A stretch of 24,597 bases of DNA from CAMDKS01 sp964402975 (GTDB lineage: Bacteria > Bdellovibrionota_B > Oligoflexia > Oligoflexales > RGVZ01). The translations under genes were made by a program, and so were the position numbers. Below the pieces are notes generated by a model that saw only the letters and a program-made list of their open reading frames with translations, was not told where the DNA came from and made no database searches. This document shows positions 7,484 through 15,013 of this stretch, in pieces (position 1 is the stretch's first letter; every line of letters begins with the position of its first letter). The DNA is taken from contig CAYOEM010000032.1 in assembly GCA_964402975.1 (NCBI GenBank), positions 1-24,597 on the forward strand, given 5' to 3'.

Positions 7484-8437
7484 TCAATTCTGCTCCTTTT
7501 GAACGCGAACTGCAAGACCGGTCGACTCTTTGGCGAGCTTTGTTAAGGATCTTGGAAGCATTTTTTGAATGGACTTTTCAAGGGCCTCTGTCGCTGGCCT
7601 CTTCAACTGCTCCCTTCGAAACATCAATCCAATATCTCTAGCGGGCATGGGTTCTTCAAAGGATATCACATTGACGTCTTCTTCCTCGCCAATCGCAAGG
7701 TGGGGAATCAATGTATAACCAACTCCTTGGCGTACTAACTGCTTCAAGGTTTCCACAGAGCCACTCTCAAATCGAACGTTAGACAATGCTGGCTTTCGAC
7801 CCTTAATCTGACATGCTTGTAGAACCTGCCCACGTAGGCAATGGCCCTCTTCTAGTAGCCAGAGATCTCGGCCATCGATATCACCGGCAGTAACTTTCTT
7901 CAATTTTGCAAGGTGGTGAGATTTATTTGCGTAGAGATAAAATGGCTCTCGGTAAAGAAATCTGGTCGCGAAGTTTACGCCCTCTACAGGAATCGCAAGA
8001 ATACCAACATCAATACTTTCCCTCGTCAAACTCTCGGTGATCTGCGCGGTCGTCATTTCACGAACGTCGATTTTTAACTTCTGATGTGCCTTTGAAAAAT
8101 CTTCAAGAAACAAAGGCACTAAATATGGAGCGACCGTCGGAATCACGCCAATCGTAAGATCACCTGCCACCTCACTTGCGGCCCCCGAGGCGATCGCCGA
8201 AATTTTTCGAAACTCAGCGACGACCACTCTTGCTTGGGCAAGGACAGCCAACCCTTCAATCGTTGGAACAATGGGCTGCGCAGACCTATCAAATAAAATG
8301 ACGCCGATCTCATCTTCAAGCTTGGCTAACTGTGCCGACAGCGTCGGCTGCGTCACGTGACACGCCTTGGCGGCACGGGCGAAATGCCGGTGAGTATCTA
8401 CGGCGATCGCGTATTCTAGCTGACTTAAAGACGGCAT
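7484..8437 (-). CDS. oxyR: OxyR-type LysR-family peroxide sensor
   Basis: A 317-residue LysR-type regulator. The N-terminal winged helix-turn-helix covers about residues 1-60 (HFARAAKACHVTQPTLSAQL). The effector domain carries the OxyR redox pair: Cys200 in EEGHCLRG and Cys209 in QACQ, nine residues apart as in the Cys199/Cys208 pair of E. coli OxyR. The GHCLR-x-Q context is also conserved. In known OxyR proteins peroxide oxidises this pair to a disulfide and turns the regulator into an activator. It is transcribed away from ahpC-ahpD, with a consensus OxyR half-site between them, so autoregulation and activation of ahpCD are expected. The ATG has AAGGA upstream. Confidence 0.92.
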   Translation of the reverse strand: MPSLSQLEYAIAVDTHRHFARAAKACHVTQPTLSAQLAKLEDEIGVILFDRSAQPIVPTIEGLAVLAQARVVVAEFRKISAIASGAASEVAGDLTIGVIPTVAPYLVPLFLEDFSKAHQKLKIDVREMTTAQITESLTRESIDVGILAIPVEGVNFATRFLYREPFYLYANKSHHLAKLKKVTAGDIDGRDLWLLEEGHCLRGQVLQACQIKGRKPALSNVRFESGSVETLKQLVRQGVGYTLIPHLAIGEEEDVNVISFEEPMPARDIGLMFRREQLKRPATEALEKSIQKMLPRSLTKLAKESTGLAVRVQKEQN

Positions 8438-8468
8438 TTATCTAGTCCTTACAGCAGTTTATAGTTAT

Positions 8469-8483
8469 ATAGATTAAATCTAT
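8469..8483. promoter_or_regulatory. OxyR binding half-site in the oxyR-ahpC intergenic region
   Basis: ATAGATTAAATCTAT is a perfect palindrome and an exact match to the OxyR element ATAG-N7-CTAT, including the inner T and A; it also satisfies the general LysR rule T-N11-A. The second element expected seven bases downstream (8491-8505) is strongly degenerate. The site ends two bases before a plausible ahpC -35 box, the usual spot for OxyR activation, and overlaps the region needed for oxyR transcription. Confidence 0.7.
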
Positions 8484-8485
8484 CA

Positions 8486-8514
8486 TTACATTATTTTAAT
8501 CAATTTTATAAATA
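8486..8514 (+). promoter_or_regulatory. Candidate ahpC promoter
   Basis: TTACAT, 17 bases, then TAAATA. Both hexamers are weak, as expected for a promoter that depends on an activator bound at the adjacent OxyR site. Transcription would start near 8521, leaving a leader of about 85 bases that contains the short reading frame at 8560. Confidence 0.4.
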
Positions 8515-8559
8515 ATGCAAATAGGGCGATAAGCATTTCAAACGGAGGGAGGAAAGGCC

Positions 8560-8592
8560 ATGGTGGCTTGTTCTCTGATCCCAAAGACCTAA
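8560..8592 (+). CDS. Possible 10-codon leader peptide before ahpC
   Basis: A very short frame (MVACSLIPKT, then TAA) stands in the ahpC leader behind an unusually strong purine-rich Shine-Dalgarno (GGAGGGAGGA), better than that of ahpC itself. It ends 14 bases before the ahpC start codon. It could be a translated leader that influences ahpC translation, or a chance frame behind a purine run. It contains one Cys. There is no direct evidence that it is translated. Confidence 0.25.
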   Translation: MVACSLIPKT

Positions 8593-8606
8593 AAAAGAGG
8601 TGACAT

Positions 8607-9140
8607 ATGTTAGGCGTCGGCAAAAAGTTTCCATCATTTAGTATGAAAGCTGTGGTTAGCAACGATCCAAAAACGGGAATTATAGACTACTCCAGCGAAA
8701 GCCTTAAGGGTAAATGGGCTGTGATTTTCTTCTACCCAAAAGACTTCACGTTTGTTTGTCCAACCGAAATCAAAGCGTTTGGCGACCTCAACAAAGAATT
8801 TAACAGCCGCGAGGCTCAAGTTCTCACCGCGAGTACAGACAACGAGTTCGTTCATCTTGCATGGCGAAGCCAAAAAGAGGAGCTGAAAACTCTACCGTTT
8901 CCGATGCTATCAGATATTAAACGCGAGCTTTCAACCTCACTAGGAATCATCGATGAAGCCGAAGGCGTCGCACAGAGAGCGACCTACGTGGTGGACCCAA
9001 ACGGCATCATTCGCCACGTTTCGGTCAATGATTTATCGGTTGGACGTAATCCAAAAGAGATTTTGCGAGTCTTAGATGCCTTGCAAACTGATGAGCTCTG
9101 CCCTTGCAATTGGCAGCCTGGCGAAAAAACCTTGGGCTAA
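8607..9140 (+). CDS. ahpC: Alkyl hydroperoxide reductase AhpC (2-Cys peroxiredoxin)
   Basis: A 177-residue peroxiredoxin. The peroxidatic Cys51 lies in FYPKDFTFVCPTE. The C-terminus has ELCPCNWQPGEKTL with Cys165 and Cys167. This CxC form resembles the mycobacterial AhpC that is recycled by AhpD instead of AhpF, which fits the ahpD gene 33 bases downstream. It reduces hydrogen peroxide, organic peroxides and peroxynitrite in the cytoplasm. The ATG follows AGAGGTG by about 6 bases. The OxyR half-site and weak promoter upstream imply peroxide-inducible expression. Confidence 0.95.
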   Translation: MLGVGKKFPSFSMKAVVSNDPKTGIIDYSSESLKGKWAVIFFYPKDFTFVCPTEIKAFGDLNKEFNSREAQVLTASTDNEFVHLAWRSQKEELKTLPFPMLSDIKRELSTSLGIIDEAEGVAQRATYVVDPNGIIRHVSVNDLSVGRNPKEILRVLDALQTDELCPCNWQPGEKTLG

Positions 9141-9173
9141 ACAACAGATACCTAACAGAAAGGAGTCTTAGTC

Positions 9174-9701
9174 ATGAGCCTTGAACAATTCCGAGATAGC
9201 CTCGGGGATTTTGCAAGAGACACGAAAATCAACCTAGGAACTGTTTTAACCGAGGAAGGGGCGCCCGGTCTCACTCTCAGCCAAATCAAAGGCACGGCGC
9301 TCGCGTGCGCGTATGCTACCGGCTCTGCCGCCCTACGGGAATCCTTAGAAGTAGAGTTTAAAGACAGCATTTCACCAGAAGAGGTCGCGGCGGCAAAAGC
9401 TGCGGCCTCGATCATGGCCATGAACAATGTCTACTATCGATTCATTCACATGCTAGAAGACGAGGAAGTTGGAAAACTACCCGCAAAACTTAGGATGCAA
9501 GTGATTGGCAAATCTGGAATCGACAAGACAACGTTTGAAATCTACTGCCTAGCCGTCTCTGCTATCGCAGGCTGTCAAAACTGTGTGAAGTCCCATGCGC
9601 ATGAGCTGAAAAAAGCTGGACTGCCATCCGAAGCTATCCAATCAGCGGCCAGAATCGCTGCCGTCATCAATGCGGCAGCATCATCCCACCGGCTATCATA
9701 G
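9174..9701 (+). CDS. ahpD: Alkylhydroperoxidase AhpD
   Basis: A 175-residue AhpD/CMD-family protein. The active-site segment is AGCQNCVKSHAHEL with the CxxC pair Cys134 and Cys137 and a conserved His (H141). Upstream, FEIYCLAVSAI carries the acidic residue (Glu122) that belongs to the proton relay in characterised AhpD. The family reduces the AhpC disulfide, commonly through lipoylated partners, and has weak peroxidase activity itself. Its helical bundle is visible in the alternating Ala-rich stretches. The gene follows ahpC with AAAGGAG before the ATG, so the two form an operon. A near-perfect 27-base inverted repeat spans its stop codon. Confidence 0.95.
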   Translation: MSLEQFRDSLGDFARDTKINLGTVLTEEGAPGLTLSQIKGTALACAYATGSAALRESLEVEFKDSISPEEVAAAKAAASIMAMNNVYYRFIHMLEDEEVGKLPAKLRMQVIGKSGIDKTTFEIYCLAVSAIAGCQNCVKSHAHELKKAGLPSEAIQSAARIAAVINAAASSHRLS

Positions 9702-9710
9702 CCGCTGGGA
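9684..9710 (+). terminator. Inverted repeat across the ahpD stop codon
   Basis: TCCCA, one base, CGGCTAT on the left and the matching ATAGCCG, one base, TGGGA on the right form 12 pairs around a single central base, with one C-C mismatch. The stop TAG lies in the stem. No T-run follows, so it is not a classic intrinsic terminator; it could protect the ahpCD mRNA 3' end or help a factor-dependent stop. Confidence 0.35.
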
Positions 9711-9919
9711 CGTTGCCGGCATAACAACCAGCAACGGATGGCGAAAAACGACGCTTTTGGATGAAAATCGCCATGGATCACGGCGACTTAGAAAGCCGCA
9801 TCGAATCATTAAAGGCAAAGCTCGTTTACGCTAAGTGCAAATGGCCCTAATAAGTATCCATAATCGCATACTTTCTGCCGTTTAGTTTAGCGAGGAAACC
9901 AATTGGTCGATAACAGTTC
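9702..9919. other. Intergenic region between ahpD and the S1 protease
   Basis: This stretch of 218 bases holds no convincing gene. A 29-codon frame at 9761-9850 has no clear Shine-Dalgarno and no recognisable product. CGTTGC and GCAACG (about 9711-9737) could pair loosely. The ATG at 9920 has only a remote GAGGA more than 20 bases upstream, and an in-frame TAA is three codons before it. Confidence 0.3.
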
Positions 9920-10873
9920 ATGGATTTTCGAAAACATATTTTACTTTTATCCACTTTGAGTTGCTGTGCGCCACCGCCCTCTCAGCAAGCCTCTCAATTA
10001 TGCAAAAAGCAAACAGTTGCGGATCAGAGTTCGCTAAACATTGAGGGCGGAACGGAAACCTCTGATTATCCAAGTGTGGTATTAATTGTTTCAGAAATGT
10101 CCGGGACGATTCAGCAATGCACTGGCACGATCGTTGGTCACAACGTCGTAATTACTGCCGCTCATTGTATGACGGCGACTCCCGAATCCACCTATGTTCT
10201 GCAGCCAACCTCACCATGGACTATCGGAATGCTACAGGCCTCAAAAAGAACTGCTGTCAAACCAACAACAATCCTTGTTAACCAATCCCCAAATACCAAG
10301 ACTACTGATATTAACGGAGTGGATAGTGATTTCGCAGTTCTAATTTTTGCAAATAACACCTTTACTCAAAGTGACGTCTCTATACCAAGCCTTTTCAAGC
10401 TCCCAAAGCCGCAACGATTCTCGGACGCTGTCATGGTGGGCTTCGGTCTTAAGTCCGCTTCAGATGATGGGCGGTTCTCGATAAAACGATCGGCTCCCAA
10501 CAAGATTGAGAATTTACTTGAGGAGGTTCTTGGAATCATACAAGTTTATGCGCGTGCGCTTGACCCCACCACTGGCAAACCGACCGGGCCCGTCATATAT
10601 GGAATGACGCATGTTGGAGATTCGGGTGGACCTCTGTTAATTAAAAATAGCAACAACCTCGAGATCGTAGGTATTCTCTCCAAGAGTATTACCCCTGGCC
10701 AAGCTGTTGAGCGGTATGCTGTCTACGTTAGCCTATATAATGCCAAGAGCCTAAAGCTCCTCGATGATGCCATCAAAAAAGGAGCTATTTTTAATAAGTC
10801 ACCTAGATCCGATGAAAATAAATCTACGGCAGCCACACCCTCAAAATCTTCACAGAAAAAATGCGTGCATTAG
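9920..10873 (+). CDS. S1-family (chymotrypsin-fold) serine protease, probable lipoprotein
   Basis: A 317-residue secreted protease. It has a short signal with a cysteine pair near residues 15-16 (LSCC), suggesting a lipoprotein. The activation-like start is IEGGTETSDYPSVV. The triad is His82 in TAAHC, Asp137 in DSDFAVL and Ser235 in GDSGGPLL. Six residues before the Ser there is Met instead of the Asp that gives trypsin its Arg/Lys preference, and the usual Cys four residues before the Ser is His, so specificity should differ from trypsin. A Ser/Lys-rich tail of about 30 residues ends the protein. No start other than ATG 9920 is possible upstream because of an in-frame stop, although its Shine-Dalgarno is poor. 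Confidence 0.88.
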   Translation: MDFRKHILLLSTLSCCAPPPSQQASQLCKKQTVADQSSLNIEGGTETSDYPSVVLIVSEMSGTIQQCTGTIVGHNVVITAAHCMTATPESTYVLQPTSPWTIGMLQASKRTAVKPTTILVNQSPNTKTTDINGVDSDFAVLIFANNTFTQSDVSIPSLFKLPKPQRFSDAVMVGFGLKSASDDGRFSIKRSAPNKIENLLEEVLGIIQVYARALDPTTGKPTGPVIYGMTHVGDSGGPLLIKNSNNLEIVGILSKSITPGQAVERYAVYVSLYNAKSLKLLDDAIKKGAIFNKSPRSDENKSTAATPSKSSQKKCVH

Positions 10874-10908
10874 CTTGAAATTAATTCAGCGTACGGAGAG
10901 CACTTCGA

Positions 10909-12318
10909 CTATTGCGTATTGAGCTTATAGCTCTTTTTAATCCGTTCAATCTCAGCGGGAAAGCCACGAGCCGTGACCATAGTCCCATCGTCGTCATGTG
11001 TTTCAGACAACACACGCATAACTGAGTGAATTTCCGCGAGAGCCGCGGACTTGGCGTAGGGAATCTCAAAAGAGACCTCGATCATCTTCTTTTCAAAATG
11101 CTGAACGCAAATATCACGCAGCTTCTTAACACTGGCCGGATTGATAGTGCTAAGGAAAATAGCCTCTGGGAATTCGCGCCTGAGTGCTGCTTTTTCAAGC
11201 TCGGATAGACGGTCTTCCTTATTAAGAATCAAAAGATTATCTACGGACGTGGCACCGATCTCTCCGAGCACCGTCTTGGTCGTCTCGAGTTGAGAACGAA
11301 AGCTTGGATCCGATGCATCAACCACATAAAGCAGCAGTGATGCGTCCAGAGCCTCATCCAATGTGGATCTAAAGCTTGCCACAAGGTCATGGGGTAGCTT
11401 TTTAATGAAACCCACGGTGTCCGAAACCAGAATTTTCGGCTTTGTCTCGGGATATATCGTGCGGACCGTTGTATCGAGTGTCGCAAATAGCTTATCTGCG
11501 ACTAAAACCTCGCTACCTGTCAACGCTCGCATCAAAGAACTCTTCCCAGCATTCGTATAGCCGACGAGCGCAAGTTTCATATGCTCGCTGCGCCTTTCGC
11601 GGCGAAGAGCCTCTTCCTTGTGGATGCGCTCAATATCCTCTCGAAGTTCTGCGATACGGTCGCGAATTCGTCGCCTATCAAGCTCGTGCTGGGTCTCTCC
11701 TGCACCCTTAGCTCCAATACCACCACCCTGCCGGTCACCGCCACCCGTAGCCCTGATCCGCGGCGTGAGGTACGTCAACCGCGCAATCTCTACCTGGGCC
11801 TTAGCGGCAGGCGTTTTGGCGTGTCTGTGAAAAATCTCTACAATGACGCCAGTACGGTCCATCACTTCAGCGTCTAGGGCATCTTCTAGATTCTTAGATT
11901 GGGTCGGAGTTAGTTCGTTATCAAAAACCACATAGTCTGCATGGTCAATTGGACGTTTCGGCCCGCCGCCTTCGTCCGAGTCGTCGTGATCAAGAGAGTT
12001 ATCATCGTCTGCAGAAGCCTCTGATTCTTCGTTAACCCCAACTTGACTTGTATGCTTGGTAAAACCAGGGACCACACCACTTCCACCGGTCCAGCGAGAA
12101 ATATCTTTAAGCTTTCCTTCACCGACGACACTTGATGCGGCCAGTGACTTTCGTTTTTGCGACACCGTAGCGACGACGTTTAGCCCAAGAGTCTTGACGA
12201 GGCGCGCTAGCTCATCAATTGATGAACGGTGCTCGAGATCTGTAACCCCGGGTAGCTGCACAGACACTAGGATGGCATTGGGTTTTTTATTTGATGAACC
12301 TGATTTTGATTTTAGCAT
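10909..12318 (-). CDS. hflX: GTPase HflX with acidic insertion
   Basis: A 469-residue HflX, the GTPase that in other bacteria binds 50S subunits and splits stalled or heat-damaged ribosomes. The N-terminal HflX domain includes VGEGKL (about 65-70) and FDNELTPTQSKNLE. The linker has the family Gly-rich motif near 191-206 and ETQHELDRRRI. The G domain shows G1 GYTNAGKSS (253-261), G3 DTVGFI (300-305) and G4 NKED (366-369). Oddly, about 45 residues are inserted around 77-122, with a dense Asp/Glu/Ser run between two motifs that normally sit close together. The gene lies 24 bases after the helicase gene on the same strand, so the two are probably cotranscribed. The Shine-Dalgarno before the ATG is weak. 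Confidence 0.93.
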   Translation of the reverse strand: MLKSKSGSSNKKPNAILVSVQLPGVTDLEHRSSIDELARLVKTLGLNVVATVSQKRKSLAASSVVGEGKLKDISRWTGGSGVVPGFTKHTSQVGVNEESEASADDDNSLDHDDSDEGGGPKRPIDHADYVVFDNELTPTQSKNLEDALDAEVMDRTGVIVEIFHRHAKTPAAKAQVEIARLTYLTPRIRATGGGDRQGGGIGAKGAGETQHELDRRRIRDRIAELREDIERIHKEEALRRERRSEHMKLALVGYTNAGKSSLMRALTGSEVLVADKLFATLDTTVRTIYPETKPKILVSDTVGFIKKLPHDLVASFRSTLDEALDASLLLYVVDASDPSFRSQLETTKTVLGEIGATSVDNLLILNKEDRLSELEKAALRREFPEAIFLSTINPASVKKLRDICVQHFEKKMIEVSFEIPYAKSAALAEIHSVMRVLSETHDDDGTMVTARGFPAEIERIKKSYKLNTQ

Positions 12319-12342
12319 CGAGACAATAAACCTAATAAGTCC

Positions 12343-13701
12343 TTATGGATGTCTTCGCCCCGGCGGACGACCACCACGCTGAGGGTCACCACGCCGACCG
12401 TGGCGGCTTGGGCGTGGTCCACGCTGCTGCCTCGGCGGCACAGGCGCGTTGGCGCCCGCGGTGAAGGGATGATCTAAAACGACGGGAACTTTTTTGCGAG
12501 TGATTTTTTCCACATGTGCCAAATACTTCTGTTCTTCAAGATCACAGAATGACAGAGCGACCCCACGGGCTTCAGCTCGACCAGTCCGACCGATTCGGTG
12601 TACGTAGGTTTCGGGCTCATTGGGCATCTCAAAATTAATGACATGGGATATATCATCAATATCGATACCACGGGCTGCGATATCACTTGCCACCAATATC
12701 CTGACTTTGCCACTGCGAAATCCCTCGAGAGCTCGCTGCCGAGCCGACTGGGACTTATTGCCGTGGATCGCAGCCGCTTTGATTCCAGAATCCATCAAGA
12801 ATTTTTCTAGCTTATTGGCGTTATGTTTTGTTCGAGTAAACACCAAGGCCCTTGTCACCGACTCGGTATCAAGAACATGTAGCAGCAGATCTTTTTTATC
12901 AGCTCGGCCGACAAAATAAGCCCTTTGCTGAACTTGCTCACTCGTCGATGAAACGGGAGCCACTTCCACCTTAACTGGATCACGCAGAATCGAATCGATC
13001 AATCCTTTGACTTCTTTTGGAATGGTCGCCGAGAATAGTAGATTTTGCCTTTTTTGCGGCAGGACTTTGAGGATGCGTTTAATATCGTGGATAAACCCCA
13101 TATCGAGCATCCGGTCGGCCTCATCGAGTACAAGTACGGAGATGCCTCGAAAATGAACCGCGCCCCTTTCCATGAGATCAATGAGTCGACCGGGAGTAGC
13201 GACTAGGATATCGACCCCGCGCCTGAGACTGCTGATCTGTGGTTCAAGGCCAACCCCTCCAAAAACAACCGCCGATTTTAACGGAAGATTTCGACCGTAA
13301 GATTTAAAGCTCTCGCCAATCTGCAGGGCAAGCTCTCTGGTCGGCGCCAGCACCAATACTCGCACATCCTTAGACCTAGGAGGCTCAGCCGAGAGACGCT
13401 GAAGAATGGGCAACGCAAACGCAGCCGTTTTTCCGGTTCCGGTTTGCGCACATCCCAGTAGATCTCGCCCAGCTAGAACCGGCGGGATTGCCTGCTGCTG
13501 GATAGGACTTGGGGATTCATAACCTTCCGCTTTAACAGCTCTTAGGATTGGATCGATAAGTTTTAGTTGTTCAAACGACATACCAGAGGCTTTCGCCGCA
13601 CTGGGAGTTTTCGTCACGGGATGACTGGGGGGCGTTGCTTTTTCTGGGGATGGGGTGCTGCTGTTAGATTTTGTTAGTTTCTGAATAAATTTAAGTACCA
13701 C
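12343..13701 (-). CDS. DEAD-box RNA helicase, RhlE-like
   Basis: An ATP-dependent RNA helicase with the full motif set: the Q motif (SFEQLKLIDPILRA...PSPIQQQAIP), motif I AQTGTGKT, Ia PTRELA, Ib TPGRL, II DEAD followed by RMLDMGF, III SAT, and V-VI ARGID and HRIGRTGR. The short basic Arg/Gly/Pro-rich tail (RGPRPSRHGRRGDPQRGG) is an RNA-binding extension common in RhlE. A Pro/Ser/Thr/Lys-rich N-terminal stretch of about 40 residues precedes the helicase core. I chose GTG 13701, which has AAGGA five bases upstream; ATG 13749 would add 16 residues but lacks a Shine-Dalgarno. Members act in ribosome assembly and RNA decay, which fits cotranscription with hflX. Confidence 0.92.
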   Translation of the reverse strand: MVLKFIQKLTKSNSSTPSPEKATPPSHPVTKTPSAAKASGMSFEQLKLIDPILRAVKAEGYESPSPIQQQAIPPVLAGRDLLGCAQTGTGKTAAFALPILQRLSAEPPRSKDVRVLVLAPTRELALQIGESFKSYGRNLPLKSAVVFGGVGLEPQISSLRRGVDILVATPGRLIDLMERGAVHFRGISVLVLDEADRMLDMGFIHDIKRILKVLPQKRQNLLFSATIPKEVKGLIDSILRDPVKVEVAPVSSTSEQVQQRAYFVGRADKKDLLLHVLDTESVTRALVFTRTKHNANKLEKFLMDSGIKAAAIHGNKSQSARQRALEGFRSGKVRILVASDIAARGIDIDDISHVINFEMPNEPETYVHRIGRTGRAEARGVALSFCDLEEQKYLAHVEKITRKKVPVVLDHPFTAGANAPVPPRQQRGPRPSRHGRRGDPQRGGRPPGRRHP

Positions 13702-13864
13702 TGGATTCCTTTTTGGTTGTTGTCTGCAATATTGTAGCTTAGAAAGCATGGTGCCGAAGACATTTCAGGCGGCAGAGATCGCAAGACTGGAGCTCAGGGT
13801 TTAACAGAAAATCCAGCACTTTCACAGCTTTAAACGTAAGTATCCGCCGTAACAGAGAGTTTTG

Positions 13865-14323
13865 ATGCGTATTTGGATTGATAATGATGGCTGCCCGGCG
13901 ATTGTAAGAGATCTAGTATTCGCTGCCGCCCAGAGACGCTCGATCCCAGTGGTAGTTGTGGGAAACTCCCAGCCAAGAATTCCTCAGGGAGCCCTATTTT
14001 CTGCTATTCGCGTTCATGGGGGATTTGATGCCGCCGATGATCACATCGCCAATGAAGTGGGAGCGGGGGATCTCGTCATCACATCTGACGTTCCACTGGC
14101 TTCGCGCATCGTAGCTAAGGGTGCCAATGGCCTAAGCGCTCAAGGCACGGTCTACGACCCTAGATCTATCGGCGATCTGTTAGCCACCCGTAACCTGATG
14201 CAAGAACTCCGCAGCGGAAACATGACTGGAATGCCGTCTGGCGGCGGCCCACCACCATTTGACGCCAAGGCTAAAAAGAGATTTGCCGATGCCCTCGACC
14301 GACTCGTAGCAAAGATGACCTAG
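13865..14323 (+). CDS. YaiI/YqxD family protein (UPF0178, DUF188)
   Basis: A 152-residue protein starting MRIWIDNDGCPAIVRDLVF, the family signature with Asp6, Asp8 and Cys10. It continues with VVVVGN, the FDAADDHIANEVGAGDLVITSDVPLA block and a C-terminal helix after a Gly/Pro-rich loop (GGGPPPF). The conserved Asp residues recall PIN-like nuclease folds, but the molecular function is unknown. The ATG at 13865 follows an AGAG-type site; a TTG directly before it is less likely. It is transcribed divergently from the helicase-hflX pair and ends only 9 bases from the convergent Cys-rich gene. Confidence 0.9.
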   Translation: MRIWIDNDGCPAIVRDLVFAAAQRRSIPVVVVGNSQPRIPQGALFSAIRVHGGFDAADDHIANEVGAGDLVITSDVPLASRIVAKGANGLSAQGTVYDPRSIGDLLATRNLMQELRSGNMTGMPSGGGPPPFDAKAKKRFADALDRLVAKMT

Positions 14324-14332
14324 AACGCGAGA

Positions 14333-14899
14333 TTACCCACTACACCGGTCAGCGCCATACTCTCGGCACTCGCCATTTGGATAGCGCGACACACAGTGAG
14401 CGCTACAAACCGGACTTACACCACAGTAGTCTTTGCCATAAGCTCGGCAGCTACCATCAGGATACCTCGCGTCACACTTCTCCACGCAAGTCAGAGGCCG
14501 TCTTCCGCAAAGATCAGGACCATATTCTCGACACTCGCCATTTGGATAGCGGGACACACAGTGCTGCGTACATTGAGGATCAACGCCGCAATAGTCGGCA
14601 TCATATTGTCTGCAATCACCATTTGGGTATCTCGCCGCACAGCGGGTTACGCAAGTCTCGGGTCGCGCGACACAGCGACCTGACACACATCTCTGATCAA
14701 CGAGACAATCGAAATCACCGCGACACATATTAGGCTGCCCCGACCTACAATCACTTAATACGCGACTATAAACATCACGGTAGGCTAAGCGAGCTTGCTG
14801 ATCCGCAAGCTCCTCACATGACTGGGCGTAAGCATTGGATTGAGACATCGCACCGAAGAACGTGACTATTAAAAACAAAATGATTTGCCGATAGCGCAT
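14333..14899 (-). CDS. Secreted cysteine-rich four-repeat protein
   Basis: A 188-residue orphan with a signal peptide probably cleaved after NAYA (residue 25), leaving about 163 residues with 22 cysteines. After a helical stretch and a CxGDFDCLVDQRCVSGRC knot (about 59-76), four repeats of about 27 residues follow, starting at Cys83, Cys110, Cys138 and Cys165. Each has C-x3-C-x3-YP-x-G-x-CR-x-Y-x2-D-x-C. Repeats 1 and 3, and repeats 2 and 4, resemble each other most, so a two-repeat unit was duplicated. The even cysteine number per repeat suggests disulfide-stabilised modules outside the cytoplasm. I do not recognise a named family; adhesin, inhibitor or structural roles are all possible. GGAGGA 7 bases before the ATG is a strong Shine-Dalgarno. 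Confidence 0.75.
   Translation of the reverse strand: MRYRQIILFLIVTFFGAMSQSNAYAQSCEELADQQARLAYRDVYSRVLSDCRSGQPNMCRGDFDCLVDQRCVSGRCVARPETCVTRCAARYPNGDCRQYDADYCGVDPQCTQHCVSRYPNGECREYGPDLCGRRPLTCVEKCDARYPDGSCRAYGKDYCGVSPVCSAHCVSRYPNGECREYGADRCSG
14342..14653 (-). repeat. Internal 165-base duplication in the Cys-rich gene
   Basis: The four protein repeats are arranged as two copies of a 55-codon unit. DNA-level similarity is still visible: the stretch around 14361-14400 matches that around 14526-14565 with few differences, exactly 165 bases apart. This points to tandem duplication that is recent enough to be seen in the bases. Confidence 0.65.
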
Positions 14900-15013
14900 T
14901 TTAAAGATCCTCCCGGGTTTCCGAAAAGCTTTGGACTACCAGAGCATCATCACACGAAGATTCCTACGGTTCAATACGTCAAGTTGGCGTGAGTCATCTT
15001 GCTTGTGGAGGAT

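Noticed and set aside
9761..9850. 29-codon frame between ahpD and the S1 protease
   Set aside because: No clear ribosome site and no recognisable product; length is within chance for this DNA.
14377..14733. Two long plus-strand frames opposite the Cys-rich repeat gene
   Set aside because: They persist because the repeated DNA lacks stops in those frames; the minus-strand product has a signal peptide, a strong Shine-Dalgarno and a regular Cys pattern.
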